In this document: positions 24,140-36,051 of the stretch, in pieces
Layout of the letters: every line of letters starts with the position of its first letter
Position numbering within the stretch: position 1 is the first letter of the stretch
Assembly: GCA_003255025.1 (NCBI GenBank)
Contig: QANY01000126.1
Span: 187,919-251,918 of the forward strand
Source of the DNA: Datisca glomerata
Lineage: Eukaryota; Streptophyta; Magnoliopsida; Cucurbitales; Datiscaceae
Direction: 5' to 3'
DNA: 64,000 nt
Notes under the pieces: model-generated
Database searches by the model: none
Seen by the model: only the letters and a program-made list of their open reading frames with translations
What the model was told of the DNA's origin: nothing
Made by a program: the position numbers and the translations under genes

Positions 24140-26122
24140 TGTGTTTATATATTTATACGTTAAATGCTATGTGGGTTTTCTTGCATTATTCATATAATAT
24201 AAGTTATGTATGCATGAATGAATGGTTATATTTTTCAATGTATGAAAAATAATGGATCGTTAATTGTATGGTGATTATTAGGTTATGCTTTGTTTTTTTA
24301 TTTTTTCTTAGATCTTGTGCAAGTCATTTTGGGGTGTAGAAATTTTTGTAATTTTATTTTGAATATTTATTGTAATTATTACGATCATGAGAAAATGAAT
24401 AATGCACGAGATGAATGAGGAAGAAGAAGAAAAAAAGATATAGGAAATCTTAGGAATTTTTGACGCTGGCGCCGTCGGTATTCCACCGGCGACAATGCCA
24501 CCAGAAAAATCAGCTCTGGCGGCGAGCTCGCCGGAAAAGTGGCACCAGCAGCGGCCGGCGATAGTCGGTTGTGGCTGACGGTTGGCGGCAGTAGGAGAGT
24601 CCTATCGTTGGTGTCAATTGTTGTCACATTTAGAAATGTTTCACAGAAACCCTAATATCAACTTACCCTATCACTGCAGAGTTTGATAATAATCTTAACT
24701 TTACCCATTATCTTTTAAATTGTAAAATTGATGTAATTTTAAAATTAATTTTTAATTTTTAATTTTATAAAAATTAAAGATTAATTAATTAATTGATTGT
24801 GTTTGATCCAAGTTTGACTAAGTCAATAAATTATTTATTAACTAAGTCAAATTCAATAATTATAAAAGATAATTATAGAAACAATTTTTAATTAAGAAAA
24901 ATAGTTTTTCCTATTAAAAATTTTTTTGTTCAGAGCTTGAAGATTATGAAGATGGACATCAGGTGGAGAAAGAGATATTTGAGATATATGTAATCCTGAA
25001 GTCTTCTTTATAATTTTATTTCTTTATTTCAAATTTTATAATTTAAAAATACCCAATAGTCACTCGGTCAATTATTATTATATTTAATTATAATAAATAT
25101 TTATTGATATGATTGATAATATGACTATGCATTTTCACATGTCGTACATGAAATTTCACATAGTTTTATTTAATCATGCATCTAATTAGTAGAAACATGA
25201 TTTATTAGGATTGTCATAATATGTTTATATGAATTGTTTTGAGAAATTAATTGTATGTAAACTGCTAGATTTTAATTAGTTAAAACTTGTTAATCACACC
25301 ACACTAAAGGCTATAGTAACATTAGAATAACCAACTTTAATAAAAGAGTTTTATTAAAGTTTGATGAATATAAATAATTTGTTAATCTAAGTTCACCTAT
25401 TTATGACTTAGGCGTTTTAGAAGGTTAAAATGAACTCAAACCAATGTGATTTTGATAATTGATTATTAAATATTCATAGGGTTTATATTTTAACCAATGA
25501 TTAATTTAGAACTAATTAATTAGTGAAAATAGATATACATAATCCTAAAATAGTTTGTGTGAGAATGTTGACATGTCAATGTGATCTATGATCTCCATCA
25601 TTAGTACATCACCGTGAGGTGTAGTAAGGGCCTTGAAATGGCTTTGTTTTCATCCCCCTAAAGAAAGTTTCGACCTGTACCAATACTAAGGTTGGATTTC
25701 TTAAGAAGATAAGAGGAAGTGATATAGTTTAGTTTTGACTAATCCTAAAGCAACATATTCAAAATGAAGTCATGAAATCTGAAATGATGGGTTACACTCA
25801 CAAAGTCACAATTAAGCTTTCATGTAAATAATTGTGTCTTGACCGAACAAACGATACCTTATTGTTAAAAGAAAAAATATGAGATATTTTAAGTTTTAAT
25901 TAATAAGGATGAGAATGTCTTATAGACAGTTTGAGATTAATCTGACTGACCCTAAGACAACACATTAATCGTTGGGTTGTTTTATTGTTATTAGTAATTG
26001 TTAAGTTTGTGTGTTTATTACATTACATTCATGCATCACGTTTACTTTTTGAATTCAAGATTTGTATCAATTATATTGAATCTTGTGTGTTTTAAATTTC
26101 AGTTATCATTATTATATCTACC
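24140..26122 (+). other. Copia-1 leader between primer site and gag
   Basis: About 2 kb, AT-rich with one GC-rich patch near 24470-24600 (GGCGGCGAGCTCGCCGG). The minus-strand frame in that patch is Pro/Ser-rich and not a gene. No coding recognised. Confidence 0.6.
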
Positions 26123-26896
26123 ATGGGTAACCCTGTTACTGCTTTACTCACTCTTGAGAAATTAAATGGTGATAATTTCGTACGTTGGAAATAAAATATA
26201 AACGTAATATTGATCTGTGAGAACCATAAGTTCGTTATTACTGAGGAATGTCCTTAGGAGCCCGCTGCTAATGCCGCTAAGAATTTTAAGGACAAATATG
26301 ATGCCTGGATCATATCAGACAACAAGGCGAAGTGCATGGAGACTGCCTATGAAATTATGGAATCTCTACTGGTGATGTTTGGGCAGCAGTCTGTTCAAAG
26401 GCCACTAGGAGCTGTATGACGACTAAAATGATAAAGGGTACTTCTGTGCGAGAACATGATCAACATAATGCACGAGGCAGAAGTACATGAGGCGACCATT
26501 GATGAACGGACTCACGTTAGCATTATACTTGAGTCGCTCACACTAGCTTTTCTACATGACCAACTATGTTATGAAAAATTTGCAATTCAACATGACTCAA
26601 TTGTTGAATGAACTGTAGACTTTTGAGTCACTTAACCTTAGAATGACAAAAAAGGCGAGGCAAATATTGTTGAGCAAAAGCATTTTTCCAATATTGTTAA
26701 GAACAAGAAAAGGAAGAAGAAATAATGCTAAGAACAAGAGTAAGAACAAAAGAGGAAAGAAAGACAAGACATCACTGAAAGTCAAGAAGAACAAGAACGA
26801 CAACCAGCCCAAGGGAAAATGTTTCCATTGTGGGGTTGAAGGTTATTGGAAGAGAGACTGTAACAAGTATCTCTCCGAGCTGAAAAAAGAAAGGTA
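26123..26896 (+). pseudogene. Copia-1 gag
   Basis: Starts MGNPVTALLTLEKLNGDNF, a copia gag beginning, but a stop follows at 26192, within TLEKLNGDNFVRWK*. Later pieces, in changing frames, show an ILESLT-like capsid stretch, a Lys-rich region and a zinc knuckle CFHCGVEGYWKRDC at about 26820-26861 in which the expected His is Tyr. Gag would form the particle and bind RNA. Dead. Confidence 0.8.
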
Positions 26897-26899
26897 AAT

Positions 26900-27470
26900 A
26901 TGATTTACTTGTACTTGAAGTTTGCTTAATGGAATATGATTTGTCATCCTTGATACTTGATTCAGGAGCCACTAATCATGTATGTTCTTCTTTGCAGATG
27001 CTTGATTCATCAAGGGAGCTGGCTGATGGTGAGGTTGTTTTAAAAGTTGGTAATGGTGCACTGGTGTCAGCTAAAACATTAAGGACAACCTATTTACCTT
27101 TTGGATATAATTATTTAGTTTTGAACAATGTTTATAATATTCGTGTGTTTTTGAGAAATTTGATTTCTCTTTCATTTTTTCTAGAACAGTTATTTGAAGT
27201 TTCTTTTATTAATAAAGAGTTTACTATTTCTAAGAATGGATTTGATATTTGTCATGCTAAAGTTATAAACAGACTGTATATGCTTAAACTGACTGAACGT
27301 GTGTTAAATAATTCTGAATTATTTAAAGTAGCAAAATCTAAAAGTAACAGACGACAAAGAGTTTCTCGTGATGGTGATAACACATATCTTTGGTATCTTA
27401 GGTTGGGACATATTAATCTAGATAGGTTAAACTGGTTAACAAAGCATGATGCTTTGAGATAACTAAAAGT
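26900..27470 (+). pseudogene. Copia-1 protease and GAG-pre-integrase domain
   Basis: Protease active site ILDSGATNHVC near 26950, then the family's VLNNVYNI and NLISLS stretches and the GAG-pre-integrase motif LWYLRLGHINLDRLNWL near 27395. The 177-codon frame 26929-27462 is open, with some in-frame losses against the family, and ends in a stop. Confidence 0.85.
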
Positions 27471-28335
27471 TAGAACTCTTCTTGTTTGTGAATCATGTCT
27501 AGAGGGGAAAATTACCAAGAGACCTTTCTTTGAAAAATGCCAAAGTGCCAAGGAACCACTTGAGCTATGCATAGTGATGTCTGTGGACCGATCAATGTAC
27601 AAGCTAGAAGTGGGTATGAGTATTTCATCATTTTTATTGATGATTACTCAAGATATGGTTATACTTACCTAATGCAAAGAAAGTCTGAAACTTTTGAAAA
27701 GTTTAAAGAATTCAAAGCTGAAGCTGAAAAGCAGTTAGGTAAATAATTGAAAACTCTTCGATGAGATTGAGGTGGTGAATACTTGGATTTAGAATTCAAG
27801 GATTACTTATTGGAGTATGGAATCCTATCCCAACTCGTAGCACCCGGAACACCATAGCAAAATGGAATTTTAGAAATGAGAAACCGTACCTTATCAGATA
27901 TGGTTAGGTCGAAGTTAAACTACTCATCACTACCACTTAAATTTTGGGAGTATTCATCATACACGGCTACATACATTTTGAATTTAGTGCATTCTAAGTC
28001 TATAAGTAAGACAACTTTAGAGTAATAGAATGACTCCAAACCTAGTTTCTGTCTTTTTTGTATATGGGGGTGTCGAATTCACTTTATTAGTTCCAAGAAT
28101 GGAAAGTTAGACTCAAGGTCTGAAGTATGCACATTCGTTGGTAATGCTCTAGAGACTAGAGGTGTGTGCTTTTATAGTCACAAGAATCAAAAGGTGTTTA
28201 TATCGACAAATGCCACCTTCCTTGAACACGACTATATGAAAAACTACAAATCTCGAAGCAAATTAGTTCTCGAGGAATTAGCAACTGATGAGATCGGACC
28301 ACCTTCAATTTCTATTGATAAATGAAAAACCAGAA
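27470..28335 (+). pseudogene. Copia-1 integrase
   Basis: CESCLEGKITKRPF (end of the zinc-binding part), HSDVCGPINVQA with the first catalytic Asp, FIDDYSRYGYTYL, and, interrupted by stops, a GGEYLDLEF stretch and an APGTP-QNG-like stretch with the Glu region. C-terminal FVGNALETRGVCFYSHKN follows. Many stops and frame changes. Confidence 0.8.
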
Positions 28336-28436
28336 AAACCACAGTTTCTGAGGAAACCCCGGTATAACATCGTAGTGGAAGGGTTGTGAGACAACCAGTT
28401 TGCTACGAACTAGAGGCACATGTCCTAGTGTCAGAC

Positions 28437-28720
28437 ACTGAAATGCCGATCCATTATCTTATAAAGAAGCAATGGATGATCCTGAAAAGGAGAAATGGCA
28501 AGAATCCATGAACAAGGAAATTGATCTATGTATTCCAATTCCATCTGAAAACTTATAGATCCACCTGAAGATGTCAAGTCCATTGGATGTAAATGGATCT
28601 TCAAGAAAAAAAATAGTGTAGATGAGAAAGTAGAGGCTTTCAAGGCACGGTTAGTAGCCAAAGGCTGTACACAAAGGGAGGAGTCGATTATGAAGAGACA
28701 TTCTCCCCTATGGTACTTAA
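28437..28720 (+). pseudogene. Copia-1 reverse transcriptase, N-terminal stub
   Basis: AMDDPEKEKWQESMNKEI, then CKWIFKKKNSVDEKVEAFKA, LVAKGCTQREG and YEETFSPM: the canonical start of copia RT. The sequence then changes to LTR sequence at about 28724, so the catalytic domain is absent. Confidence 0.85.
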
Positions 28721-28723
28721 GGA

Positions 28724-29221
28724 ACAAGAGGTCATTATAAGGGTAAAATAGTAATTTTGATCAGTTATAATTTAGGAACCAATAATTAGAGGATAGAACT
28801 ACATGAAATTATTATATCAGTGGACTATATAAGAATACTCTATAAATACATTCTATAATCACTAAGGGTTCAATTCCATATTTATAGTGAAGTAATAATG
28901 TAATTAATAAATAAGATAATTTAATTAAATAGTTTAATTGATAATCTTCTTTATTAGAGATTAGGATTATAGATCCATGTTCCCCAAGTCATCAATATAC
29001 TACTCAGTCTAGAGTGTGAATATTTCAGAATATGAGAAAAAGTCTAACTTGCAAAAAGAATTTTTATTCTAGGGTAAGAAAATAATTATGTGCGATTAAT
29101 TAATTGAATAATATATATATATATATATATCAGAAATTATAAGATTCAATCTTTATTAAAAGTTTAATTTTTAAATGACCTCGTGCCACACGCTTCCTCC
29201 ACGCACGCGCTGCGACCAACA
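28724..29221 (+). repeat. Copia-1 3' LTR, truncated
   Basis: Matches the 5' LTR from about 22783 (CAAGAGGTNATTA..GGGTAAAATAG) and ends GCGACCAACA, but has lost its first 700 bases and a large middle block corresponding to about 23230-24060. Confidence 0.7.
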
Positions 29222-29295
29222 ACGTGTCGATTTTTGCAAGCCATTGACATTCATATCATGGTTATCATTTATTAAGATTTTTGATATATGTACCT
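29222..29295. other. Spacer between Copia-1 and Athila LTRs
   Basis: 74 bases not assigned to either element. Confidence 0.4.
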
Positions 29296-30501
29296 TGATG
29301 TGTGTATTTTACACTCATAATTTAGATAATCTTAGCCATATTTTTGTTAGTTCTTTTAGATTTGGAAGTAAAAAATTCATAAATATCACTAAAAGAACGG
29401 AACTGGGCAAGAGGGATAGTGTCGCGACGCTGGCAGTACTGAACTCCAGTGTCGCGACGCAGGATTCCCAGCGTGGCGAGTTGGCACGTGACAGATTGGC
29501 CAGAGTCGCGACGCTGGCTCCCACCGTTGCGACACTGGCGTGATTTTAGATTTTTTACAATTTTTTTGCTCATCTAATCCTTGACGAACCTTAGTGTATA
29601 AATAGAATATCTTAGAGTTTTGGAAGCATCTTTGGACATTTTATGAACGTGAGAGGCAAAAGAGGAGACTTTTGGAGAGGAGAACAAGAAGATCGAACTC
29701 AGAAATGATTTTCAACTTCAATTCCATCCTCAAAACTACTTTTTCTTCCCTTCATTCTCTATGTTTATGAATAATAGTATAATGATTTCTTATTTCAATA
29801 TGTTTTAATTTTCTTATCTGGGGCAACAATGTAGCCAAACCATGATCATTCATAAATATTTAATTTTAATTCAATCGATGTTTATTTAGTATTATTGAGT
29901 GTTATAATCCTTTCTTAATGCTTGTGATTGTCTGACCAACTATTGCATGATTTTAGATTTAATTATGAGACTCAGAATTGATGATTGAATCTGCTCTTTG
30001 TTTATAATACCATTAGAATTTCATAAGTTAGAGATAATTATGAATCTAGTATAGCAAGTATCATTTCTTGTACTTAATGAGTTTCATTATATTGAATCTT
30101 GACAGAGATGTATGATTCATATTTTTGATTCATTATTATCGATGCTTGAGAAAGAATGATAATTATATTAGAGAAATTTTCTATCAATGTTTTGAATAAA
30201 TGTTAATTGATTGAGAATTAGAATTTAGAGCATGTTTAGTTTGGTGAAATCGAAAAATCCTAGAGCTTTTAACTATTAAAATTTTATCTTTGTCAAATCT
30301 TTATCTTTATAGTTTAATTAGAAGTTTAGTTTAATTAAAAATCTCAACTTTTTGACATTCTCAAGTATATTTAAGGTTTAGTTAATTTCAATTATTAATA
30401 TCAATCAATTTTGTGGACGATACTCTATTTTATAAAAGTTTTGTACTTGACGACGATAGTGTACACTTGCACCACTTGCACTATAAAGAAAATTCGTATC
30501 A
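29296..30501 (+). repeat. Athila 5' LTR
   Basis: TGATGTGTGTATTTTACACTC ... AATTCGTATCA, 1206 bp, six bases before the primer site. It holds repeated TCGCGACGCTGGC words (29419-29540). Relative to the 3' LTR it lacks about 85 bp near 29350, with AGATT microhomology at the break. Confidence 0.85.
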
Positions 30502-30507
30502 AGTTTT

Positions 30508-30525
30508 TGGCGCCGTTGCCGGGGA
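30508..30525 (+). promoter_or_regulatory. Athila primer-binding site, tRNA-Asp
   Basis: TGGCGCCGTTGCCGGGGA, complementary to the plant tRNA-Asp 3' end, the usual Athila primer. Confidence 0.9.
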
Positions 30526-30641
30526 TTGATTTTGTTTAATAATATTAGAGTTACATATCTTGAATTTTACTTTGAGTCTTATTTTTTACGGTATTTATTT
30601 ATTATTTATTTTTTTTAATTCACAGGTGTTCTCTCAGGTGT

Positions 30642-31900
30642 ATGAGAAAATCTGGAAGTGAGAATTTGACTCCCCTTAATTTAGAAATTGAGCGAACTTC
30701 TCGATGTAATAGAAAAATAAGAAGAGAAGCTTCTAAACGACCTCAAGAAACCATGGAAGACGTTCGAGAAAATCCTGAAATCGTGAACAATCAAAATAAC
30801 CGGGCAATTTAAGATTATGCGATGCCAGTTATCAATAAGGCTGCATCAGCCATTCAACGCCCTGCTATCAATGCCAACAACTTCGAGATTAAGCCGGTAT
30901 TCACAGGGTGCAAGCAAATCATTTCAGTGGTCTGTCTAATGATGATCCAAATGTTCACATAGCCACTTTCCTCAAAATTTGTGAGACATTCAAGCACAAT
31001 AATGTCTCATCTGTTGTAATTACACTGAGATTATTCCCATTCTCACTTCGGGATAAGGCTAAGAGTTGGTTGAAGCATGAGAGAGGTTTAAAGAGATGTT
31101 GAGAGGATGCCCACATCATGGACTACCTGGATGGTTGCAAGTTCAAACTTTTTACAATGGTTTAGAGAATTCAACAAGGACGCTAGTGGATGCAATAGCA
31201 GGAGGTGCTTTGATGGGTAAAACACATGATGATGCTTATGCCTTGCTAGAAGAAATGGCTGCTAATGCTTATCAATGGCCAACTGAGTGTAATGTACCAA
31301 GAAAAACTCATGGAGTTCATGAAGTAGATGCACTTAATGCCCTCATAGCTCAAGTCGCTACACTTTCAAAGCAATTTAGCTCATTCACTGCCAATGCTAG
31401 TGCAGATCATGCGACGCAGGAAGCTTGTGAATTATGTAATGGACCTCACCCTAGCACTGAATGTCAAGCTAAAATCCATTTGCTCCTTCCCAGTCTGAAC
31501 AAGCTAACTTTGTTGGGAATTACAATAGGCAGAATAATCCATTTTCTAACACCTACAATCAAGGATGGAGAAATCACCCTAATTTCTCGTGGAAGAATAG
31601 TCAGAATGTGATTAATCCACCAGTTGCAACTCAGCCTCATATTCAGCCTCACCAACCTAAAATTTCTCTGGAAGATGCTCTTGCCCAGCTCACAGTTAAT
31701 ATTACTCAATTTATTGCAAGAACAGATGCTACACTTCAGAGGCAAGAAACAAGTATTCAGAGGAAAGAAACCAGTATTTAGAGTCAAGCTGCATCGATAT
31801 GGAATTTGGAGCTCCAAATGGGTCAACTTTCAAAAATACTCACACAAAGATCACAAGGTTCTCTACCGAGCAACACCGAGAGGAATCCAAAAGAATAAGT
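30642..31900 (+). pseudogene. Athila gag
   Basis: Starts at an ATG at 30642 (MRKSGSENLTPLNLEIER). Recognisable gag pieces follow in shifting frames: NHFSGLSNDDPNVHIATFLK (30908-31102), then WLQVQTFYNGLENSTRTLVD and LLEEMAANAYQWP (31096-31611), and a cysteine motif CELCNGPHPSTEC near 31427. Typical of Athila gag, with a stop near 30810 and at least two frameshifts. Confidence 0.85.
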
Positions 31901-32304
31901 AAACACCATTTCTCTTCGTAGTGGAAAAGAGTTAGCAGAAACTCAAAAAGCAATTGTTGAAAATTCTAAGCAGAAGCTGAGACAATGAGTGATGATCTTG
32001 CCAAGAGCTTAGAAAAGAAGAAATGCAAGCCTAAGTCAAAGCTCTTTCCTGATAATACTCCACTATATATTCCACCTATTCTATTACCCTTAACGGTTCC
32101 AAAAGCAGAATTTGAACAAGCAATTTTCTAAGTTTCTTGATGTATTCAGGAAACTATATATAAACATCCCTTTTTACTGATGCTTTGGCACAAATGCCGA
32201 GCTATGTCAAATTCATGAAGGATATTCTCTCAAACAAGATAAAGCTAGAGGAGTATGAGATAGTTGCACTTACTGAAGAGTGCAGTGCTATATTGTAAAA
32301 TAAA

Positions 32305-32922
32305 TTGCCTCTAGAGTTAAAGGACCCTAGGAGTTTCACTATTCCTTGCACCATTGGGAATTCATATTTTGAAAAGGCTTTATGTGATCTTGGGGATGGT
32401 ATAAATTTGATGCTGTATTCAGTTTACAAGAAGCTAGGTCTTGGAGAAGCAAAGCCCACGACAGTATCCTTACAGTTAGTTGATCGGTCTATCAGATATT
32501 CATTGGGGATTATTGTGGATGTTTTGGTAAATGTGGATAAATTTATTTTCCCAACTGATTTTATTGTTCTTAACATGGAGGAAAATCAAGAAATGTCAAT
32601 TATTCTAGGTAGACCATTTTTAGCTACGGGAAGAACTCTAATTGATGTGCAAAAAGGGGAACTTATTCGAAGAGTGCAAGATAATCAGATAATTTTTAAT
32701 GTCTTCAAAGCAATCAAACACCCAAATGATATGAATAGTTGTTTGCGGGTGGAGAGTGCAGAATTTGGAGAAGGTAAACCTAGACACCTATCACTTATTG
32801 AAAAACCATCAATGTTAGACCTCCACCTTCGGTACACCTTTATGGGAGAACAAGAAGACAAGCTGCTGAAGGTTTTGAGAGAGCAACGAATGGTCTTAGG
32901 CTGGTCAATTTCTGACACATAG
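32305..32922 (+). pseudogene. Athila protease and RT N-terminal stub
   Basis: The 205-codon open frame contains the Athila retropepsin region: FTIPCTIGNSYFEKALCDLG, then GINLMLYSVYKKLGLGE and SIILGRPFLATGRTLIDVQ. The active-site loop reads CDLGDGINLM where the family usually has a DLGAS pattern. It ends at LGWSISDT, the first residues of RT, followed by a stop at the deletion point. Confidence 0.85.
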
Positions 32923-34204
32923 GGAATTATAAAGTCAGTGGACAACGGGTGAGATGATCATTATGTCTGGCTAAAGACATTAAAGCAAGCGCTACCGGGA
33001 GGCAATCCGATTATATTTCTGTTATTTCATTTTTGTTATTTTTTTTTCTTTTACTTATTTTATTTTTGTTTTGTTTTTCTTCAGGTTTATATATATATAA
33101 AACAAATTATGGATAAATTCGGCTCATGCACCACTTTCCTCTCAGTTGGAGACAACAAGAACAATGCAGAGACTGGCGAGAATGATAGCTCATAACTATT
33201 CAGGGAAGTCCTCTCTACTTACTCCCTTCTACATATTTTTTTTCATTGAGGACAATGAAAATTTTTAAGTTTGGGGGTAGTGGCTTTAATTTATATTTCA
33301 TTTTTTTTGCATTTTATTGTTGACAACAATAACACCAATGATGAGATTGGTTTTGAATTATTGATAGCTTTTGAAAAAATTATGAATTTGTGTATCGGTG
33401 TGTGTTTGAACCAAGTATTAATTTGCATTCCACTAGAGAATCCTGACATATTGAGCACCTAGCCTTGAGCGTTTGATTTTCTTTGCTTAGAGAAGGTTTA
33501 TGTGACTTAAGAAATCATTATGATCTCATAAGAACTTTAGAACCAATTTGATTGTTGTTCGAGGCAAAATTCTAGGCTACACTTCACTTAGGACATGATT
33601 TAGGCCATCTTTAGATCGTTTGAGCTTTTCGAGCCAACTTGTGCATAATTGTTTCCCTTGTCATCCCTGTTGAGCTTACATAGCCATTTGTTTTATCACC
33701 CATGATAACTTTCCAACCTCATAAAACGTTTCTCCTCTTTAACCCTTTTTACTCATAGTATTTAAATGTTCTAGGAATATGCTTGGAGCTATGAAAAATT
33801 GGATGAATGGGTAAAGTGTTGATTTATAAAAAAATTGTGAATAAGTTTGATTTCTTAACTTCTTAGACTTGAGTGACTAAGCTTGAAGGGGTGTCTTAAC
33901 ACCTAATACCCTAAGACCAACTGGTTTGGGAGCTATTAGTTGAAAACTCGTTAAGAAAAAGAGAAGCTCAAGGAAATCAATTTAAAAAAAAAGAAAGAAA
34001 AGAAAAGAATGGTTGAGCATTGTTGAATATTTCAAGACGTGGAATGACAAGTTTGGGGGTGTTGCAAGAAGAGTTGAATTAAGCTTGTTGATTCCTAGAA
34101 TGCATATTTGACTATGGGTAAAGATTGAGCTAAAATAATATCTTTTATCCTACCCTACGCCTTACCCATACATTACAAGCCTATGAAAGTCCTAATGATC
34201 CTAC
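32923..34204 (+). other. Athila 3' region after the pol deletion
   Basis: Begins with integrase-end sequence (a VDNGQR-like peptide) then the Athila-typical ACATTAAAGCAAGCGCTACC..GGGAGGCAA block near 32976, and CATTGAGGACAATG..AAGTTTGGGGG near 33245. Untranslated 3' sequence with no further frame; the 63-codon frame at 33271 has no recognisable domain. Confidence 0.7.
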
Positions 34205-34396
34205 GTGATATTGAATGGTGATGTAGGCGGGGGTTTTCGAGGAATACAAATAACCTCTGGTTTTTTTCAGATTTGGCGAACATCTGGAATAACTAGTGAA
34301 TTACAACTCTATTGTACCGCAATGGGTGCATTAGTCTTTGCAGCCTTAATGCTTTTTGCCGGTTGGTTCCATTATGGACTACCTGGATGCTTTTTG
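34205..34396 (+). other. psaA: Chloroplast psaA insert with patchwork end
   Basis: Bases 34208-34375 (56 codons) read as photosystem I apoprotein A1: [20 protein letters not shown] and [10 protein letters not shown], with near-plastid codon use. This is a nuclear plastid DNA insert and not a gene. Just past it, 34374-34389 equals 16 bases of this element's gag (31118-31133), and 34387-34398 equals 12 bases of the psaA piece itself (34349-34360). CCTAC occurs on both sides (34200-34204, 34397-34401). Confidence 0.9.
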
Positions 34397-34787
34397 CCTA
34401 CATTAGTTGAGACATGAAAAATTGGTTATGGAGTTCTAATCTATTTATAAATTATTTTATCCGCTTTTACAAGACTTAATTGCACAAACTCATTTGGGTT
34501 TAAGAGATTGGATGACTTAAGGTAACACACACGCATACTTGAAACTTTTCAATTTGTAATGTAAGTTGGTAATTGTGTTAAAGCTTTACATGATCATAAT
34601 TCTGAAGTTTTATTGAGTTATCGCTATTTTGGAATCTCTAAGGCAAGTTTAGTTAGCAAAAAAATAATACGTCACTCTTTCTTTAGCTTTTCAAAATTAG
34701 TGTTTATTGTTTTTCTTGTTTGATTTTTTTATTATATTTTGTTTTGTTTTGCTCGAGAACTAGCAAAAAGTTAATCCTTGGGGTATT
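34397..34787 (+). other. Athila 3' UTR and polypurine region
   Basis: Continues the Athila 3' region up to the LTR. GTTAATCCTTGGGGTATT just before the 3' LTR is the usual Athila plus-strand priming area. Confidence 0.6.
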
Positions 34788-36051
34788 TGATGAGTGTATT
34801 TTACACTCATAATTTAGATAATCTCACCTTATTTTTCTTAGTTCTTTTAGATTTATTGATTGATTTATGTTTATTTTTGTTTCTATCTTATAGATTTGAT
34901 ATTCAATTGCATTTGGATTGATTTAGAAAGATTCGGAAGTCAAAAATTCAGAAATATCACTAAAAGAACGGAACTGGGTAGTAGGGACAGCTTAGAGACG
35001 CTGGCTGTGATGCTAGCAATACAAAACTCCAGCGTCGCGGTGCTGGATTCGCAGCTTTGCGACGCTGGCACGTGACAGATTGGCCAGAGTCGCGACGCTG
35101 GCATGATTTTAGATTTTTTGTGATTTTTTGCTCAAATATAATCCTTGACGAACCCTAGTGTATAAATAGAATATCTTAGAGTTTTAGAAGCGTCTTTGGA
35201 CATTTTATGAACGTGAGAGGCAAAATAGAAGACTTTTGGAGAGGAGAACAAGAAGATCGAACTCGGAAACGATTTTAAGCTTCAATTCCATCCTCAAAAC
35301 TAGTTTTTCTTCCCTTTTTTCTCAATGTTTATGAATATTACTAGAATGATTTCTTATTTCATTATGTTCTAACTTTTTTAACTAGGTCTACGATGTAGCC
35401 AAACCATGATTGTTCATAAATTTTTATTTTTAATTCAATCAATGTTTATTCAGTATTATTGAGTGTTATAATCCATTTTTAGTACTTCTGATTGTCTGGC
35501 CAACTATTGCATGATTTTGGATTTAATTCTGAAACTGAAAAGTGATGATTGAATCTGCTCTTTGCTTATTATACCATTAGAATTTCATAAGTTAGAGATA
35601 ATTATGAATCTAGTGTAGCAACTATAATTTCTTGTACTTAATGAGTTTCAATATATTGAATCTTGACAGAGATGTATGATTCATATTTTTGATTCATGAT
35701 TATTGATGCTTGAGAAAGATTGACAATTACATTAGAGAAATTTGCTATCATGTTCTGAATAAATGTTAAATTATTGGGAATTGGAATTTAGAGCATGTTT
35801 GGTTTGGTGAAATCGAAAACCCTAGAGCTTTTAACTATTCAAATTTTATCTTTGTCAAATCTTTATCATTATAGTTTAATTAGAAGTTTAGTTTAATTAA
35901 AAATCCCAACTTTTCGACATTCTCAAGTTGATTTAAGGTTTAGTTAATTTTAATTATTAATATCAATCAATCTTGTGGACGATACTCTATATAGAAATTT
36001 ATTACTTGACGATGATAGTGTACTATTGCACTATAAAGAAAATTCGTAACA
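34788..36051 (+). repeat. Athila 3' LTR
   Basis: TGATGAGTGTATTTTACACTC ... AATTCGTAACA, 1264 bp, collinear with the 5' LTR. Keeps the 85-bp block lost from the 5' copy, but lacks one of its TCGCGA-containing segments (break with CTGGC microhomology). Visible substitutions throughout suggest an old insertion. Confidence 0.85.

Larger units (their letters stand above)
22065..29221 (+). mobile_element. Copia-1: Ty1/copia retrotransposon, decayed and internally deleted
   Basis: 5' LTR, primer site for tRNA-Met, gag, protease, integrase and the start of RT are readable in order on the plus strand. The gag-pol resembles Tnt1-94-like copia sequence. The RT breaks off at about 28720 and runs straight into LTR sequence, so most of RT, all of RNase H and the first part of the 3' LTR are deleted. 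No 5-bp target duplication is seen at 22060-22064 against 29222-29226. Stops occur throughout. Confidence 0.85.
29296..36051 (+). mobile_element. Athila-type Ty3/gypsy retrotransposon, pol mostly deleted
   Basis: Two LTRs in direct orientation flank a tRNA-Asp primer site, Athila gag, protease and the characteristic 3' region. RT, RNase H and integrase are missing: the RT start (about 32920) joins the integrase end and 3' UTR within about 15 bases. A chloroplast insert lies at 34205-34396. Five bases flanking each end (TACCT and TCACT) match at only three positions, so a target duplication is not confirmed. Confidence 0.85.

Noticed and set aside
24385..24627. 80-codon minus-strand frame in the Copia-1 leader
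   Set aside because: Antisense to the element, in its GC-rich leader patch, with no recognisable domain.
29175..29573. Overlapping frames on both strands with repeated SVATLA-type words
   Set aside because: They arise from the TCGCGACGCTGGC repeats of the Athila LTR.
34205..34396. Chloroplast contamination or assembly chimera as the source of psaA sequence
   Set aside because: The piece is only 168 bp, flanked on both sides by Athila sequence, and differs from plastid psaA in places; a small nuclear insert is simpler.
34205..34417. A 70-codon frame that looks like a membrane protein gene
   Set aside because: Its first 56 codons are plastid psaA inserted in a retrotransposon; the rest is filler, and no plastid neighbours are present.
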